Assembly (NCBI GenBank): GCA_964539665.1
Contig: CAZIKB010000077.1
Location: 1-30,381, forward strand
Origin: CAZIKB01 sp964539665
Lineage (GTDB): Bacteria; Zhuqueibacterota; Zhuqueibacteria; Oceanimicrobiales; Oceanimicrobiaceae
DNA length: 30,381 nucleotides
Reading direction: 5' to 3'
A program made the position numbers and the translations under genes. Under the pieces are notes generated by a model, which worked only from the letters and a program-made list of their open reading frames with translations, made no database searches and was not told the DNA's origin. How positions within the stretch are numbered: the stretch's first letter is position 1; each line of letters opens with the position of its first letter. This document shows positions 8,461 to 16,810 of the stretch, piece after piece.

Positions 8461-8904
8461 TTATCCTTTGAATTTCTTTTGGTATAACGCATCAAGTGAA
8501 TATTGCCCGGAGCCTGAGAAAAACAATAATAAATATGGCCAAAGGTAAAGAAGGATGAGCTCTTTCTTTTGCAAAGGATCATCAGCATGAACCACAAAAA
8601 CTATGACCAGGACTGTAAAGATAAGTGGAACTGTCGCCAACCGGGTAGCCAGTCCTAAAACTATCGCTAATGAACAAAAAAACTCTGAAAATACAGCCAG
8701 CCCCATGCTTGTGGCATTACCTATTCCAAGCGGGTCTGGAAATGTAGCAGATCTTTCTGTGAAATTGATGAGCTTACCCCAACCATGATTTATAAGCATC
8801 GTACTACCAAAACCGATTCTTACGAGCAGCAAACCGAAAGACATAAATTTGTTTCTTCTTTCTTCAGTCATCCAATTATAATAGCCTATTACGAAAGATT
8901 TCAT
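8461..8904 (-). CDS. DoxX family membrane protein
   Basis: A 147-residue, four-helix membrane protein of the DoxX/DoxD-like family: RIGFGSTMLINHGWGKL opens the domain, followed by FSEFFCSLAIVLGLATRLA and two more hydrophobic segments. DoxX proteins are related to a thiosulfate:quinone oxidoreductase subunit, but most family members have no proven role and may affect redox or envelope homeostasis. ATG at 8904 is preceded by GGAGGA, a good ribosome binding site. It is tail-to-tail with the DUF457 gene and no hairpin lies in the 2-bp gap. Confidence 0.88.
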   Translation of the reverse strand: MKSFVIGYYNWMTEERRNKFMSFGLLLVRIGFGSTMLINHGWGKLINFTERSATFPDPLGIGNATSMGLAVFSEFFCSLAIVLGLATRLATVPLIFTVLVIVFVVHADDPLQKKELILLYLWPYLLLFFSGSGQYSLDALYQKKFKG

Positions 8905-8980
8905 AAATCCTCCTACATGAAGTTAAGTTTATTACAAACCATGAATTAAACTCGTTTCCATTATCATCCATATACAACCT

Positions 8981-9826
8981 TTAACCCTTTGACGCAGAGC
9001 CAACTGCATAAGACTGATGGTCCATTCCAAGCTCTGAAGATGGTCCAAGCGCCATACGCCAGGAAGGCTCATAGTTTTCAAAAGATTTAAAAGACTGAAT
9101 GGTTTTCATGGCTTCCAGATTGGTTTCAAGTACCCCGATTCGTAATATTTCATTGCCGAATTCACTTGCCATGCTTTCCAGCAAATGCCCTGGATTTTCA
9201 GCTCCTTTTAGCACAATCCACGGTCCTATCGAAATCACACCATTTCCCTGACGGCTAAAAATGTAACCAGTTATCTGGTTGTTTTGAATCATTACCTTAC
9301 TCATTTTGGGATACATGGTCATTTGCCGATTCAAAAAGAAGTTGCGATCATCACCGAAAATTCGTCTGTCTATCTTATTAATAGTCTCAAACTCATCTGG
9401 CTTTATGTGTCTAATATTGCTATAATTTGTACCATTTATTTTTCCATTTAATCTCAGAGACTGACAAATCTTTCTGAATCCTGCTTTTTCGTAAAGAGAC
9501 ACTGCACTCAAATCAGCGTCCAGCAGTATATTTTGTATCCCATTGTCATGAAGATAATTAATCGCATGCTCTAATAGTCTGCGACCTATACCGTGCTTGC
9601 GCATTTCTTTGATAACTATTAATTCTCCGATAAAACCATATTCTTGATATTTTACAGCCACACAAAGGCCAATTTTTTTCTCGTCTGCTTCTGCAATGAA
9701 ACATCCATTCCGGTCATAGGCGAAAAAGCTTTCAAAATCTTCGTGGGATTCCCCTAACCAGCCCTCAGCCTTTGTACATTTAAAAGCAAAATTGATATCC
9801 GACAAGTTGAAATTTCTAATAATCAT
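8981..9826 (-). CDS. GNAT family N-acetyltransferase, two-domain (YitH-like)
   Basis: A 281-residue protein. Residues 1-125 form a GNAT domain with the acetyl-CoA loop RKHGIGRRLLE (76-86) and the LYEKAGFRK strand-helix near 111-119. Residues about 130-281 look like a second, degenerate GNAT-type half (Acetyltransf_18 of YitH-like proteins), with a match to the usual pattern of GYIFSRQGNG and a C-terminal SYEPSWRM-like segment (NYEPSWRM here). It transfers acetyl groups to an unknown amine. ATG at 9826; weak ribosome binding site. It is a stand-alone gene. Confidence 0.82.
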   Translation of the reverse strand: MIIRNFNLSDINFAFKCTKAEGWLGESHEDFESFFAYDRNGCFIAEADEKKIGLCVAVKYQEYGFIGELIVIKEMRKHGIGRRLLEHAINYLHDNGIQNILLDADLSAVSLYEKAGFRKICQSLRLNGKINGTNYSNIRHIKPDEFETINKIDRRIFGDDRNFFLNRQMTMYPKMSKVMIQNNQITGYIFSRQGNGVISIGPWIVLKGAENPGHLLESMASEFGNEILRIGVLETNLEAMKTIQSFKSFENYEPSWRMALGPSSELGMDHQSYAVGSASKG

Positions 9827-9909
9827 AGTGAGACAAGGTCTTTAATAATAAACATTAACTTCCATTTACATTCAATCAATTAGTGATTGACCGAAAACCT
9901 CCCATTTTG

Positions 9910-10089
9910 TCATTTTTGCAAAATCAATTTCTTTGTTTCTGAAAATTCACCAGTTTGCAATCGATAAAAATATGTTCCGCTTGGCAATCCTTCTGTCTCA
10001 TCAAATGTCCAGTGAGCTATTAAATGCTCGTCTGGTGTTTGAGGTAATGCATTGGAATAAAACAGAACTGTGCATAAGAGGTTGAGCAT
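9910..10089 (-). pseudogene. Collapsed secreted-protein relic: signal peptide + LamG start fused to T9SS/FlgD-like tail
   Basis: A 59-codon frame from ATG 10089 to TGA 9910. Residues 1-14 are a hydrophobic signal-like segment (MLNLLCTVLFYSNA). Residues 22-34 (HLIAHWTFDETEG) are the conserved opening of a LamG/concanavalin-like domain. The next residue begins LPSGTYFYRLQTGEFSETK, the C-terminal FlgD-Ig / type IX sorting tail that normally ends proteins of several hundred residues. The whole middle of the protein is missing, and the two ends are joined in frame. There is no ribosome binding site. I read it as a deletion relic. Confidence 0.7.
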
Positions 10090-10300
10090 AAAAAATGCGA
10101 TTTTGCATTAGAGTCTCTATTTCAGTTTGAAAGTTTATTGTTATCAATTTATTATCCTGATGGTCATTAATTCACTAATAATATGCTTATAAATGAATCA
10201 GGTTTAATAAATTGGTCAGTGAAATTTAAGGTCTGTGAAATTTTTATTCAAGGATTATTTTGATTATATAATAGGGTTATTTCGCAGAGCGTCCTGATGC

Positions 10301-10352
10301 AGCACGTTTTAATGAAATTTCAAATAGTCCCAGGCTTCAGTCCTAACGTGCT
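10301..10352. repeat. 8-bp inverted repeat around the end of the sigma-54 activator gene
   Basis: AGCACGTT (10301-10308) and AACGTGCT (10345-10352) are exact complements 36 bases apart, and the right arm overlaps the stop codon of the activator gene (10351-10353). The interior contains further short complementary words. It could be a degenerate mobile repeat or a weak transcription stop. No T-run is evident. Confidence 0.3.
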
Positions 10353-12138
10353 ACGCTTTCCTTTTAATGCCCAATTTTTTCATCCGTGCTTCCAGAGTTG
10401 TGGATTTTATTCCGAGAATCTTTGCCGCGCCTTTGTCTCCGCTCACCCGCCAGCCAGTCGTTTCTAAAGCGCCTGTGATATGCTCGCGCTCAAGTTCTTC
10501 CAGAGTGGTGACACGTGATTCACCCGGTACGGTTCCTTTTTTCGGCAGCCAATCTCCTAAATAAAGCTGTTTTCCCTGACTGGTAATCACGGCCCTTTCT
10601 ATAATATTCTCCAGTTCCCGAACATTGCCCGGCCAGTGATAATTCTGAAGAGCAGTCATGGCTTTTTGTGGTATGCTTTCTATCTTTTTACCAATCCTTT
10701 TTCCGAATTTCATGACAAAATGCCGGGCTAACAGAGGGATAGCAGATTGGCGTTCGCGCAGGGGTGGGATTTCAATCGGAAACACATTTAGCCGGTAGTA
10801 CAGGTCTTCACGAAATTCACCATTGGCGATCAAGTTTATCAAGTCACGATTAGTGGCGGCCAGAATCCGCACGTCCACTTTGTGCGTGTGTGGATCCCCA
10901 AGACGTTCGAATTCGCCATCCTGTAAAATTCTAAGAAGTTTGGCTTGCAGTTCCAGTGGCAGATCGCCTATTTCGTCCAGAAAAATGGTGCCGCCATCAG
11001 CCAATTCAAAACGGCCGATTTTGCTGGCCAGCGCTCCGGTGAAAGCGCCTTTTTCATGACCAAACAGCTCGCTTTCAATCAGGTTGGCTGGTAAGGCTGC
11101 ACAATTGACTTTGACCAGAGGGCGCTCCCCGCGGGCGCTAATATTATGAACCGCGCGGGCAAACAGCTCTTTGCCCGTGCCGGTTTCACCAAGAATCAAC
11201 ACGGTAGCATCAGTGGATGCAACCTGTTCCACTTTCCGCAATACTCTTTTCAGCGAATCACTCCCGCTGATGATCTCCTCGAAGTTGTGCTCAATTTTAA
11301 TCTCTTCCTGCAAATAGATGTTCTCCGCTTGTAACCGGCTTTTCAACTGCTCAACCTCTGTGAGTGCATTTCGGAGCGCTTCTTCTGCCTGTTTTCGTTC
11401 AGTAATATCCCGTATCATTGCCAGAATATATGTTTTCTTGTTTAATTGCACCGGTGAAAGTGATATGTTAGCCGGCACACGCTGTTGATCTTTTCTAAGA
11501 CAAGAAAACTCATCGGTATTTACAGGCTGGCCCGCGAACACATCTTTCATGGTTTCCATGAGTTGTTCCATGTCATCAGGATGAATCCTTTCAATAGGCA
11601 TGCCGATGAGCTCTTTATAATCATACCCCAGCATATTGACCACTTTTTGATTTGTTTCTACGATGCATTGCTTTTCGGGATCAAGAATAAATATGCCGTC
11701 ATTGACAGCGCTGAAAATATCTCGAAAACGTTTTTCACTTGCACGGATTTCGTTTTCTGTTTTTAATCTGTCGGTAATATCATGAACAAAGCTGCAAATA
11801 TATTCTTCACCTTCAAGCTCAATAAAGTTGATAGTACCTTCGACCGGAAATAAACGACCACCCTTTGTTTGATGATGATCAAGGAATGTAAACGACTCAT
11901 CCTTTTTGACTTTTTTCCAAAACTCCGGCCATGCGTTTTTTGGGATATTTGGATTAATATCGTGTACTGTTAAAGTCGGAAATTCTATTTGAGAATAACC
12001 ATACATTCGACAGGCTGTATTATTTGCCCGATGAATCCTGGCATCTGCGTCAATCCAGAACACTGCGTCACCCGAGGCTTCGATTGTAAAATACGACAAT
12101 TGCAGAATTCTCTGGGTATCTTCATTTACACAATCCAT
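10351..12138 (-). CDS. PAS-PAS sigma-54-dependent transcriptional activator (AAA+ / Fis HTH)
   Basis: A 595-residue enhancer-binding protein. PAS domains cover about 10-125 and 132-255 (both end in the HDITDR/RDITER-type PAC motif), a coiled coil about 250-285, then the AAA+ domain: Walker A GETGTGKE at 317-324, the sigma-54 contact loop GAFTGA at 364-369, Walker B GGTIFLDEI at 382-390, and the arginine-finger region LYYRLNVFPI. A Fis-type helix-turn-helix ends the protein (about 553-592, GAAKILGIKSTTLEARMKKLG). It has no receiver domain, so a ligand, redox state or partner sensed by the PAS domains drives it. AGGAGG precedes ATG 12138. It is monocistronic, divergent from mrp. I saw no -24/-12 site in the window, so its targets are unknown. 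Confidence 0.95.
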   Translation of the reverse strand: MDCVNEDTQRILQLSYFTIEASGDAVFWIDADARIHRANNTACRMYGYSQIEFPTLTVHDINPNIPKNAWPEFWKKVKKDESFTFLDHHQTKGGRLFPVEGTINFIELEGEEYICSFVHDITDRLKTENEIRASEKRFRDIFSAVNDGIFILDPEKQCIVETNQKVVNMLGYDYKELIGMPIERIHPDDMEQLMETMKDVFAGQPVNTDEFSCLRKDQQRVPANISLSPVQLNKKTYILAMIRDITERKQAEEALRNALTEVEQLKSRLQAENIYLQEEIKIEHNFEEIISGSDSLKRVLRKVEQVASTDATVLILGETGTGKELFARAVHNISARGERPLVKVNCAALPANLIESELFGHEKGAFTGALASKIGRFELADGGTIFLDEIGDLPLELQAKLLRILQDGEFERLGDPHTHKVDVRILAATNRDLINLIANGEFREDLYYRLNVFPIEIPPLRERQSAIPLLARHFVMKFGKRIGKKIESIPQKAMTALQNYHWPGNVRELENIIERAVITSQGKQLYLGDWLPKKGTVPGESRVTTLEELEREHITGALETTGWRVSGDKGAAKILGIKSTTLEARMKKLGIKRKA

Positions 12139-12462
12139 CCGTCCTCCTGTTCTCTATGTTTGGGCTGTCTATCCAGTGTAAATTTATCAAATTCAAATGA
12201 AAGGTGAAAGCAAAATCTTCCTAACGCACTTTTTACCCTCTGGAATTCTAATTTAATTTTACCAGGGGTAGTACGCAGCGAGGCGAAACCACAAATCACA
12301 AATTATAAATGATTATACAATAAGTACTTTAAATATAATATTTAACCAATTAAATGTACTCTAAAAGTGTTTGACTTTTGAAATATATTTTCTATATTTG
12401 TTTTTTAATTTATAGAATTTAATTTGTGATAATCAAAAAAATATACCGGGAGTAGAATTTGC
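12139..12462. other. 324-bp divergent intergenic region
   Basis: It separates the leftward sigma-54 activator from the rightward mrp gene. It holds the mrp promoter at 12370-12400 (listed separately) and, at its left end, the ribosome binding site of the activator. No small gene or RNA is evident. Confidence 0.6.
12370..12400 (+). promoter_or_regulatory. Bacteroidetes-type primary sigma promoter for mrp
   Basis: TTTG (12370-12373), 19 bases, then TATATTTG (12393-12400). This fits the TTTG-N19/21-TAnnTTTG consensus known for the Bacteroidetes primary sigma factor; it can also be read as TTGACT-N16-TATATT. It lies 62 bp ahead of the mrp start. Confidence 0.65.
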
Positions 12463-13563
12463 ATGAGTGAAATTACAGACAAACAAGTTATAGCTGCTTT
12501 AAGTAAGATTCAATATCCACAATCAGGTGAGAATATAGTTGTTAAAAATATGATAAAAGACATCCAGATTCAGGATAAACATGTTTCTTTGATAATAGAA
12601 TTCAAAAGCGCTTCTTATTCACATAAGAATGAAGTTCAGGAAAATGCGGAAATGGCTGTAAAAGCGCTTGCAGGTGTGGGAAATGTTACGGTGACTTCCA
12701 GGGTAAATGATCCACTAAAAATGGTATCTTCACAACCGGCTCAGAACACTTCACCTCCACAACCTCAACAACAGACTCCACCTCCTCAACAAAATTTGAT
12801 ACCCCGGGTCAAATACACAATCGCTGTTGCAAGCGGTAAAGGTGGAGTAGGCAAGAGCACAGTTTCTGTTAATCTGGCTATTGCCCTGGCGCAAACCGGT
12901 GCAAAGGTTGGATTGTTGGATGCCGATGTTTACGGACCTAATATACCGATTATGATGGGTATAAATTCTCAATTAGGAATGCGCAACAACAAAATTGCCC
13001 CATTAGAACGTTATGGGGTTCAGTTGGTTTCTCTCGGATTTATATCACAAGGGGACACGGCAATAATCTGGCGAGGGCCGCTGGTTGGCAGAATGATTCA
13101 ACAATTTCTGCAGGATGTGGATTGGGGTGATTTGGATTATTTGGTTATTGACCTGCCGCCTGGAACTGGTGATGCCCAGCTAACCCTTACCCAGGCTGTC
13201 CCTCTGACAGGAGCAGTTATAGTAACTACTCCGCAGGATGTTGCCCTGGCTGATGCCAAAAAAGGCATCAACATGTTCAAAAAAGTTGAAGTCCCTGTAC
13301 TTGGCATCGTAGAAAATATGAGTTATTTTATGTGCCCACATTGTTCCGAACGAACTGAAATCTTCGACCATGGCGGCGGGAAGAAAGCCAGCGATAAATT
13401 TAAAGTGCCTTTTTTGGGAGAAATACCTTTGGATACAAAAATCAGAGTCGGCGGGGATTGTGGAAAACCAATTGTGATTTCAGAGCCAGAGTCGCCAATT
13501 ACGGCTGCTTTTAAGAAACTCGCAGATAGTGTCATCAGTCAAGTCAGCGACAGTAAAGAGTAA
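12463..13563 (+). CDS. mrp: Mrp/NBP35 family P-loop ATPase (Fe-S carrier)
   Basis: A 366-residue protein that carries and transfers [4Fe-4S] clusters to apo-proteins. An N-terminal DUF59/MIP18 domain (about 1-85) is followed by a Pro/Gln-rich linker (about 88-112) and the ATPase domain with the deviant Walker A GKGGVGKST (125-133), DADVYGPN, and VIDLPPGTGD. The cluster-binding CPHC motif is at 291-294. The cytoplasmic role fits this window's load of Fe-S enzymes (QueG, RdhA-like, radical SAM, Rieske), although they are not in one operon. A recognisable promoter precedes it at 12370-12400. The start ATG 12463 follows CGGGAG. High confidence. Confidence 0.95.
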   Translation: MSEITDKQVIAALSKIQYPQSGENIVVKNMIKDIQIQDKHVSLIIEFKSASYSHKNEVQENAEMAVKALAGVGNVTVTSRVNDPLKMVSSQPAQNTSPPQPQQQTPPPQQNLIPRVKYTIAVASGKGGVGKSTVSVNLAIALAQTGAKVGLLDADVYGPNIPIMMGINSQLGMRNNKIAPLERYGVQLVSLGFISQGDTAIIWRGPLVGRMIQQFLQDVDWGDLDYLVIDLPPGTGDAQLTLTQAVPLTGAVIVTTPQDVALADAKKGINMFKKVEVPVLGIVENMSYFMCPHCSERTEIFDHGGGKKASDKFKVPFLGEIPLDTKIRVGGDCGKPIVISEPESPITAAFKKLADSVISQVSDSKE

Positions 13564-13610
13564 GGTTCAGGAATTCTAAAATGAGTGTTTACGGTTAGTT
13601 AGTATAATTA

Positions 13611-13624
13611 TCTAACACGTTAGA
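13611..13624. promoter_or_regulatory. Short palindrome in the mrp/MBL-hydrolase gap
   Basis: TCTAACACGTTAGA: 6-bp arms TCTAAC/GTTAGA around two central bases, between the mrp stop and the next gene, 41 bp before its start. No T-run follows. It may be an operator for the downstream MBL gene; evidence is only the symmetry. Confidence 0.3.
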
Positions 13625-13665
13625 ATTATTGTATTTGGAATAGAAATCATTAACAAAGGAATTTT

Positions 13666-14595
13666 ATGAAAGGTAATGATTTTTTAGTACGATTTTGGGG
13701 GGTTCGCGGAAGCTACCCGGTGCCTAGGCAGGATACTATTCGGTATGGTGGGAATACATCCTGTGTCGAAATCAGGACGAACAACCATACAATTATATTG
13801 GATGCCGGAACTGGAATTATAAATCTCGGTAATGAACTTTTTCAGGAAATGCTGAAAAATAGTATTAATGGTTCCAGTCAGTCCAGGATAACCAATTTGT
13901 TTATTTCGCATACTCATCATGATCATATTCAAGGATTTCCATTCTTTGCACCAGCTTATCAGAACAATAGTGTTATAAATGTTTATGGTCCAAAATCGTT
14001 TTCACAGGACTTAACCCAGATTTTAGCTGGAGCTATGGACCCTCAATACAGTCCAATACAAATGGAAGAGTTGAATGCTCAGATTAACATTCAAAACATT
14101 AATGAAAACCAGATTGTAGCACTCAGCAAAAATTCAGATAAGCAGCGCATTGTCACACAAAATCAATTGAAATATGATCCAGACCAGGATATCCTGATTC
14201 GGGTGATGCGTAGTTATGCTCATCCGAAAGTAGGCGTTTTCATCTTCAGAATAGATGTGAATGGCAAGAGTATTGTTTATGCGACAGATACAGAAGGTTA
14301 TGTTGGAGGAGATTCACGCTTAACTGAGTTCGCAAGGGAGGCCGATTTACTAATCCATGATGCGCAATATGACCCTGACGAATATATGGATGCCAATTTC
14401 CCAAAACAAGGTTTCGGCCACAGCACTTATGTAATGGCTGCCAATGTAGCGATGGCGGCAAATGTTAAGCAACTGGTGCTATTCCATCACGATCCAGCCC
14501 ATGATGATGATAAAATTGCCGATATGGAAGCAAAAACAAAAGAATTGTTCCCTAATACCACGGCCGGCGCCGAGGGATTAGAGTTTAAATTTTAA
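13666..14595 (+). CDS. MBL-fold metallohydrolase (phosphodiesterase-like, PhnP/RNase Z-related)
   Basis: A 309-residue metallo-beta-lactamase-fold protein. The N-terminus VRFWGVRGSYPVP ... RYGGNTSCVEIR is typical of the MBL branch containing PhnP-like phosphodiesterases and response-regulator-linked hydrolases. The metal motif is HTHHDH (82-87). Later ligands are visible as YATDTEG and LLIHDAQYD, followed by GHSTY and FHHDP. It probably hydrolyses a phosphodiester, but the substrate is unknown. It is 102 bp after mrp on the same strand, possibly separately controlled (palindrome at 13611). Length is normal and the frame is intact. Confidence 0.85.
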   Translation: MKGNDFLVRFWGVRGSYPVPRQDTIRYGGNTSCVEIRTNNHTIILDAGTGIINLGNELFQEMLKNSINGSSQSRITNLFISHTHHDHIQGFPFFAPAYQNNSVINVYGPKSFSQDLTQILAGAMDPQYSPIQMEELNAQINIQNINENQIVALSKNSDKQRIVTQNQLKYDPDQDILIRVMRSYAHPKVGVFIFRIDVNGKSIVYATDTEGYVGGDSRLTEFAREADLLIHDAQYDPDEYMDANFPKQGFGHSTYVMAANVAMAANVKQLVLFHHDPAHDDDKIADMEAKTKELFPNTTAGAEGLEFKF

Positions 14596-14713
14596 CCCGG
14601 ATTCAGAAATAAGAATCAAACTTTCAAGAACACCGAATTTTACAGTTCAAAATCCCATTTACCACGGAGCTCTACTGAAATCCACGAAAATATTAATTTT
14701 AAATTTATCAAAA

Positions 14714-15199
14714 ATGGAAAATAAAGAAAAACCTGTATCTGCCAGTTATGTTGAAATGACGGAAATGGTATTGCCAAATGACGCTAATGTCTTGGGCGCC
14801 ATATTAGGCGGTAAGGTTATGCATTTGATTGACATTGCCTGCGCTATCGCCGCTCATCGGCATTGTCGAAGACCAGTGGTTACCGTCTCAATGGATTATC
14901 TGGATTTTAAACATCCCATCAAAGTTGGAGAACTTGTCATCCTAAAAGCAGCAGTCAATCGAGTCTTTCGTTCTTCGATGGAGTGCGGGGCTAAAGTGTA
15001 TTCAGAGGACCTGCAAACAGGTGAACTTAAACATACAAGTACAGCCTATTTGACATTTGTAGCTTTAGATGAAAACAAACATCCCATGGCTGTTGATTCG
15101 ATAGCACCCGAAACCGATGATGAAAAACGTCGATGGCGGGAAGCAGGAATTCGCAGGGAACACCGAATCAAGCAAAAAGCCAGGTTGCAGGAATCTTAG
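14714..15199 (+). CDS. Acyl-CoA thioesterase (hotdog fold, YciA/BFIT type)
   Basis: A 161-residue single hotdog domain. The motif NDANVLGAILGGKVMHLIDIACAI-like region (residues 17-40) has the active-site Asn/Asp and the GG turn of acyl-CoA thioesterases (typical N..G...GG.LM..D). VTVSMDYLDFKHPIKVGE is the central strand and turn. It hydrolyses acyl-CoA to free acid and CoA in the cytoplasm; chain length cannot be told. It is a single gene 118 bp after the MBL hydrolase gene. The C-terminal 25 residues are highly charged. Confidence 0.9.
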   Translation: MENKEKPVSASYVEMTEMVLPNDANVLGAILGGKVMHLIDIACAIAAHRHCRRPVVTVSMDYLDFKHPIKVGELVILKAAVNRVFRSSMECGAKVYSEDLQTGELKHTSTAYLTFVALDENKHPMAVDSIAPETDDEKRRWREAGIRREHRIKQKARLQES

Positions 15200-15329
15200 C
15201 CTTCATGTATCGTAAATTTCCTAAAGAGGAGTGCTGGAATATTGGGACAATCGAGCAATGAAACAATACCATCCGAGCAATCCAATCTTCTAATACACCA
15301 AAACTCCATCATTTAATTTTTAGAATATC

Positions 15330-16346
15330 ATGGACAAATTAAAAACACAAAATAAGTTTGAGGCTATTACTGAAATCACCAGTTTGACTTCCAGCTTCAT
15401 GCCAGCACAAATTGTGCTTACAGCGAATCGTCTGGATCTGTTTTCAAAACTTGCTTCCAAAAAGTTGTCCGCAAAAGATCTGGCCAGTGTTTTGCATACA
15501 GATGTCCGGGCTACCGGGTACTTATGCAATGCACTGACTGCCCTGGGCTTTCTTGAAAAAGAAAGTGACCAGTACCGGAATTCTCCCAAAGCAGATGAAT
15601 TTTTAGTTAAAGGCCGGCCATATTATGTGGGTGATAATTTACGCCATCAGGCCTATTTATGGGAGCGCTGGTCAAAACTGGTGGAAGTCGTAAAAACCGG
15701 CAAACCCATTCCGAAGATGCAAGGCTCTGAGCCGCAAAATAAACAGCAAATCCGGGATTTCATTTTAGCCATGGCAAATATCGGACAATTATCCGCACAG
15801 CAGGTGGTTGACGGTTTAGATTTACGCGGGGTCAAAAAAATCATCGATATCGGCGGCGGACCGGGTACGTATGCCATTGAATTTGTAAGAAAAAATCCAC
15901 ACATTCAGGCTGTCATTTTTGACTTACCGGATGTCATTGAGATTGCCAGAGAAAACATTCAACAGAATGACATGGGTAAACAAGTCGCAACAAAAGTTGG
16001 TGATCTTTTTGTTGACGATTTTGGCTCTGGTTATGATCTGGCATTATTATCAAACATCATACACATGATTAGCTTTGAAGAGGTACTATTTCTTTTGAAA
16101 AAAGTCCGGCGATCACTTAACACTAAAGGCAGAGTCGTAATTAAGGATTTCTTTGTAAATGAAGATCGCACTGGTCCTGTTTTCGTAACCCGGTTCGCCA
16201 TTAACATGCTGGTAAATACCAATAAAGGCAATACTTATACTTTCTCTGAAATAAACCGAGTTTTCACAGAAGCAGGATTTGAGTGGGTAAATTCATTCGA
16301 AGTCGGCCAGAATTCTTCGGTGATTGTTGGTGAGAAGGCTGATTAG
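15330..16346 (+). CDS. SAM-dependent O-methyltransferase (plant COMT/hydroxyindole-O-MT-like)
   Basis: A 338-residue family 2 O-methyltransferase. An N-terminal winged-helix dimerisation domain (about 15-95, with DLFSKLASKKLSAKDLA) is followed by the Rossmann domain: SAM motif I IDIGGGPGTY (172-181), acidic FDLPDV at 197-202, and the catalytic-His region SNIIHMISFEE with H245 in the place of the base in plant O-methyltransferases. It methylates a hydroxyl on a small aromatic or polyketide-like molecule, or a quinone precursor; no biosynthetic cluster is next to it, so the substrate is open. No strong ribosome binding site precedes ATG 15330. Confidence 0.85.
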   Translation: MDKLKTQNKFEAITEITSLTSSFMPAQIVLTANRLDLFSKLASKKLSAKDLASVLHTDVRATGYLCNALTALGFLEKESDQYRNSPKADEFLVKGRPYYVGDNLRHQAYLWERWSKLVEVVKTGKPIPKMQGSEPQNKQQIRDFILAMANIGQLSAQQVVDGLDLRGVKKIIDIGGGPGTYAIEFVRKNPHIQAVIFDLPDVIEIARENIQQNDMGKQVATKVGDLFVDDFGSGYDLALLSNIIHMISFEEVLFLLKKVRRSLNTKGRVVIKDFFVNEDRTGPVFVTRFAINMLVNTNKGNTYTFSEINRVFTEAGFEWVNSFEVGQNSSVIVGEKAD

Positions 16347-16383
16347 TTTGCTGCTGAATTGAACAGAGAGTAGCAGAGCGTAG

Positions 16384-16551
16384 AGCGATTGCAGTTCGGC
16401 GGACGGCCCTCATAAAGGACTGGTTGTTGATGAGTTCTATTCAGGATTTCATAACTCTTTAGATTTTAAAATAGCACAAAGCATTACATTGCAGGATGCA
16501 TTGACAGTAGAAAATATCGACTATAAACTGCAAAAAGCCAGGTTCGTTTAA
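16384..16551 (+). other. 55-codon open fragment, possible C-terminal gene relic
   Basis: An in-frame stretch without start codon, running from after a TAG at 16381-16383 to TAA 16549-16551. It reads coherently (for example GLVVDEFYSGFHNSLDFKIA), unlike random noncoding sequence, and ends before the antitoxin relic. I do not recognise it. It could be the end of a lost gene of the same region. Confidence 0.25.
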
Positions 16552-16573
16552 GGTAAATTATTCCATTTCACTC

Positions 16574-16601
16574 TTGACAACTACAGCAAAAAATGTATAT
16601 T
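16574..16601 (+). promoter_or_regulatory. Promoter-like TTGACA-N16-TATATT ahead of the antitoxin relic
   Basis: TTGACA (16574-16579), 16 bases, TATATT (16596-16601), then GGAGGAGG at 16621 and a GTG start at 16631. A preserved promoter and ribosome binding site feeding a broken gene. It could now drive the serine hydrolase at 16811. Confidence 0.5.
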
Positions 16602-16630
16602 TTGTTCTATACATAAAAATGGAGGAGGTT

Positions 16631-16749
16631 GTGAAAACCAGCGTAATTGATTTAAAATAGAAAATGAATGATATCCTCAAATCTTGTTTCTAAAAGGCAA
16701 ACTAAGTGTACATTCATTCTTTGCGGGTGATGCGCAAGATGTTTTATGA
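16631..16749 (+). pseudogene. Decayed Phd/YefM-type antitoxin gene
   Basis: From GTG 16631 (or in-frame ATG 16619) the sequence reads VKTSVIDLK, then a TAG at 16658, then KMNDILK in the same frame. That is the typical opening of prevent-host-death antitoxins (MKTSVIDLxYKMxDILKAL), with the amber codon where Tyr is expected. A TAA follows at 16691. In a shifted frame 16693-16749 reads KGKLSVHSFFAGDAQDVL and stops, like the family's C-terminal H(P/S)FFG segment. The middle of the domain (about 20-25 codons) is missing. No toxin gene is nearby. Promoter and ribosome binding site remain. Identification rests on motif memory, not a search. Confidence 0.6.
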
Positions 16750-16810
16750 TACTAAATCAAAATAACTGAAAAACCAGCAATCAAGATTTTTAAATTCATC
16801 AGGAGGTCTT

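Noticed and set aside
10351..12138. Sigma-54 (-24/-12) promoter controlled by the local activator
   Set aside because: I looked for TGGC-N8-TTGC-type sites upstream of neighbouring genes and found none that I trust.
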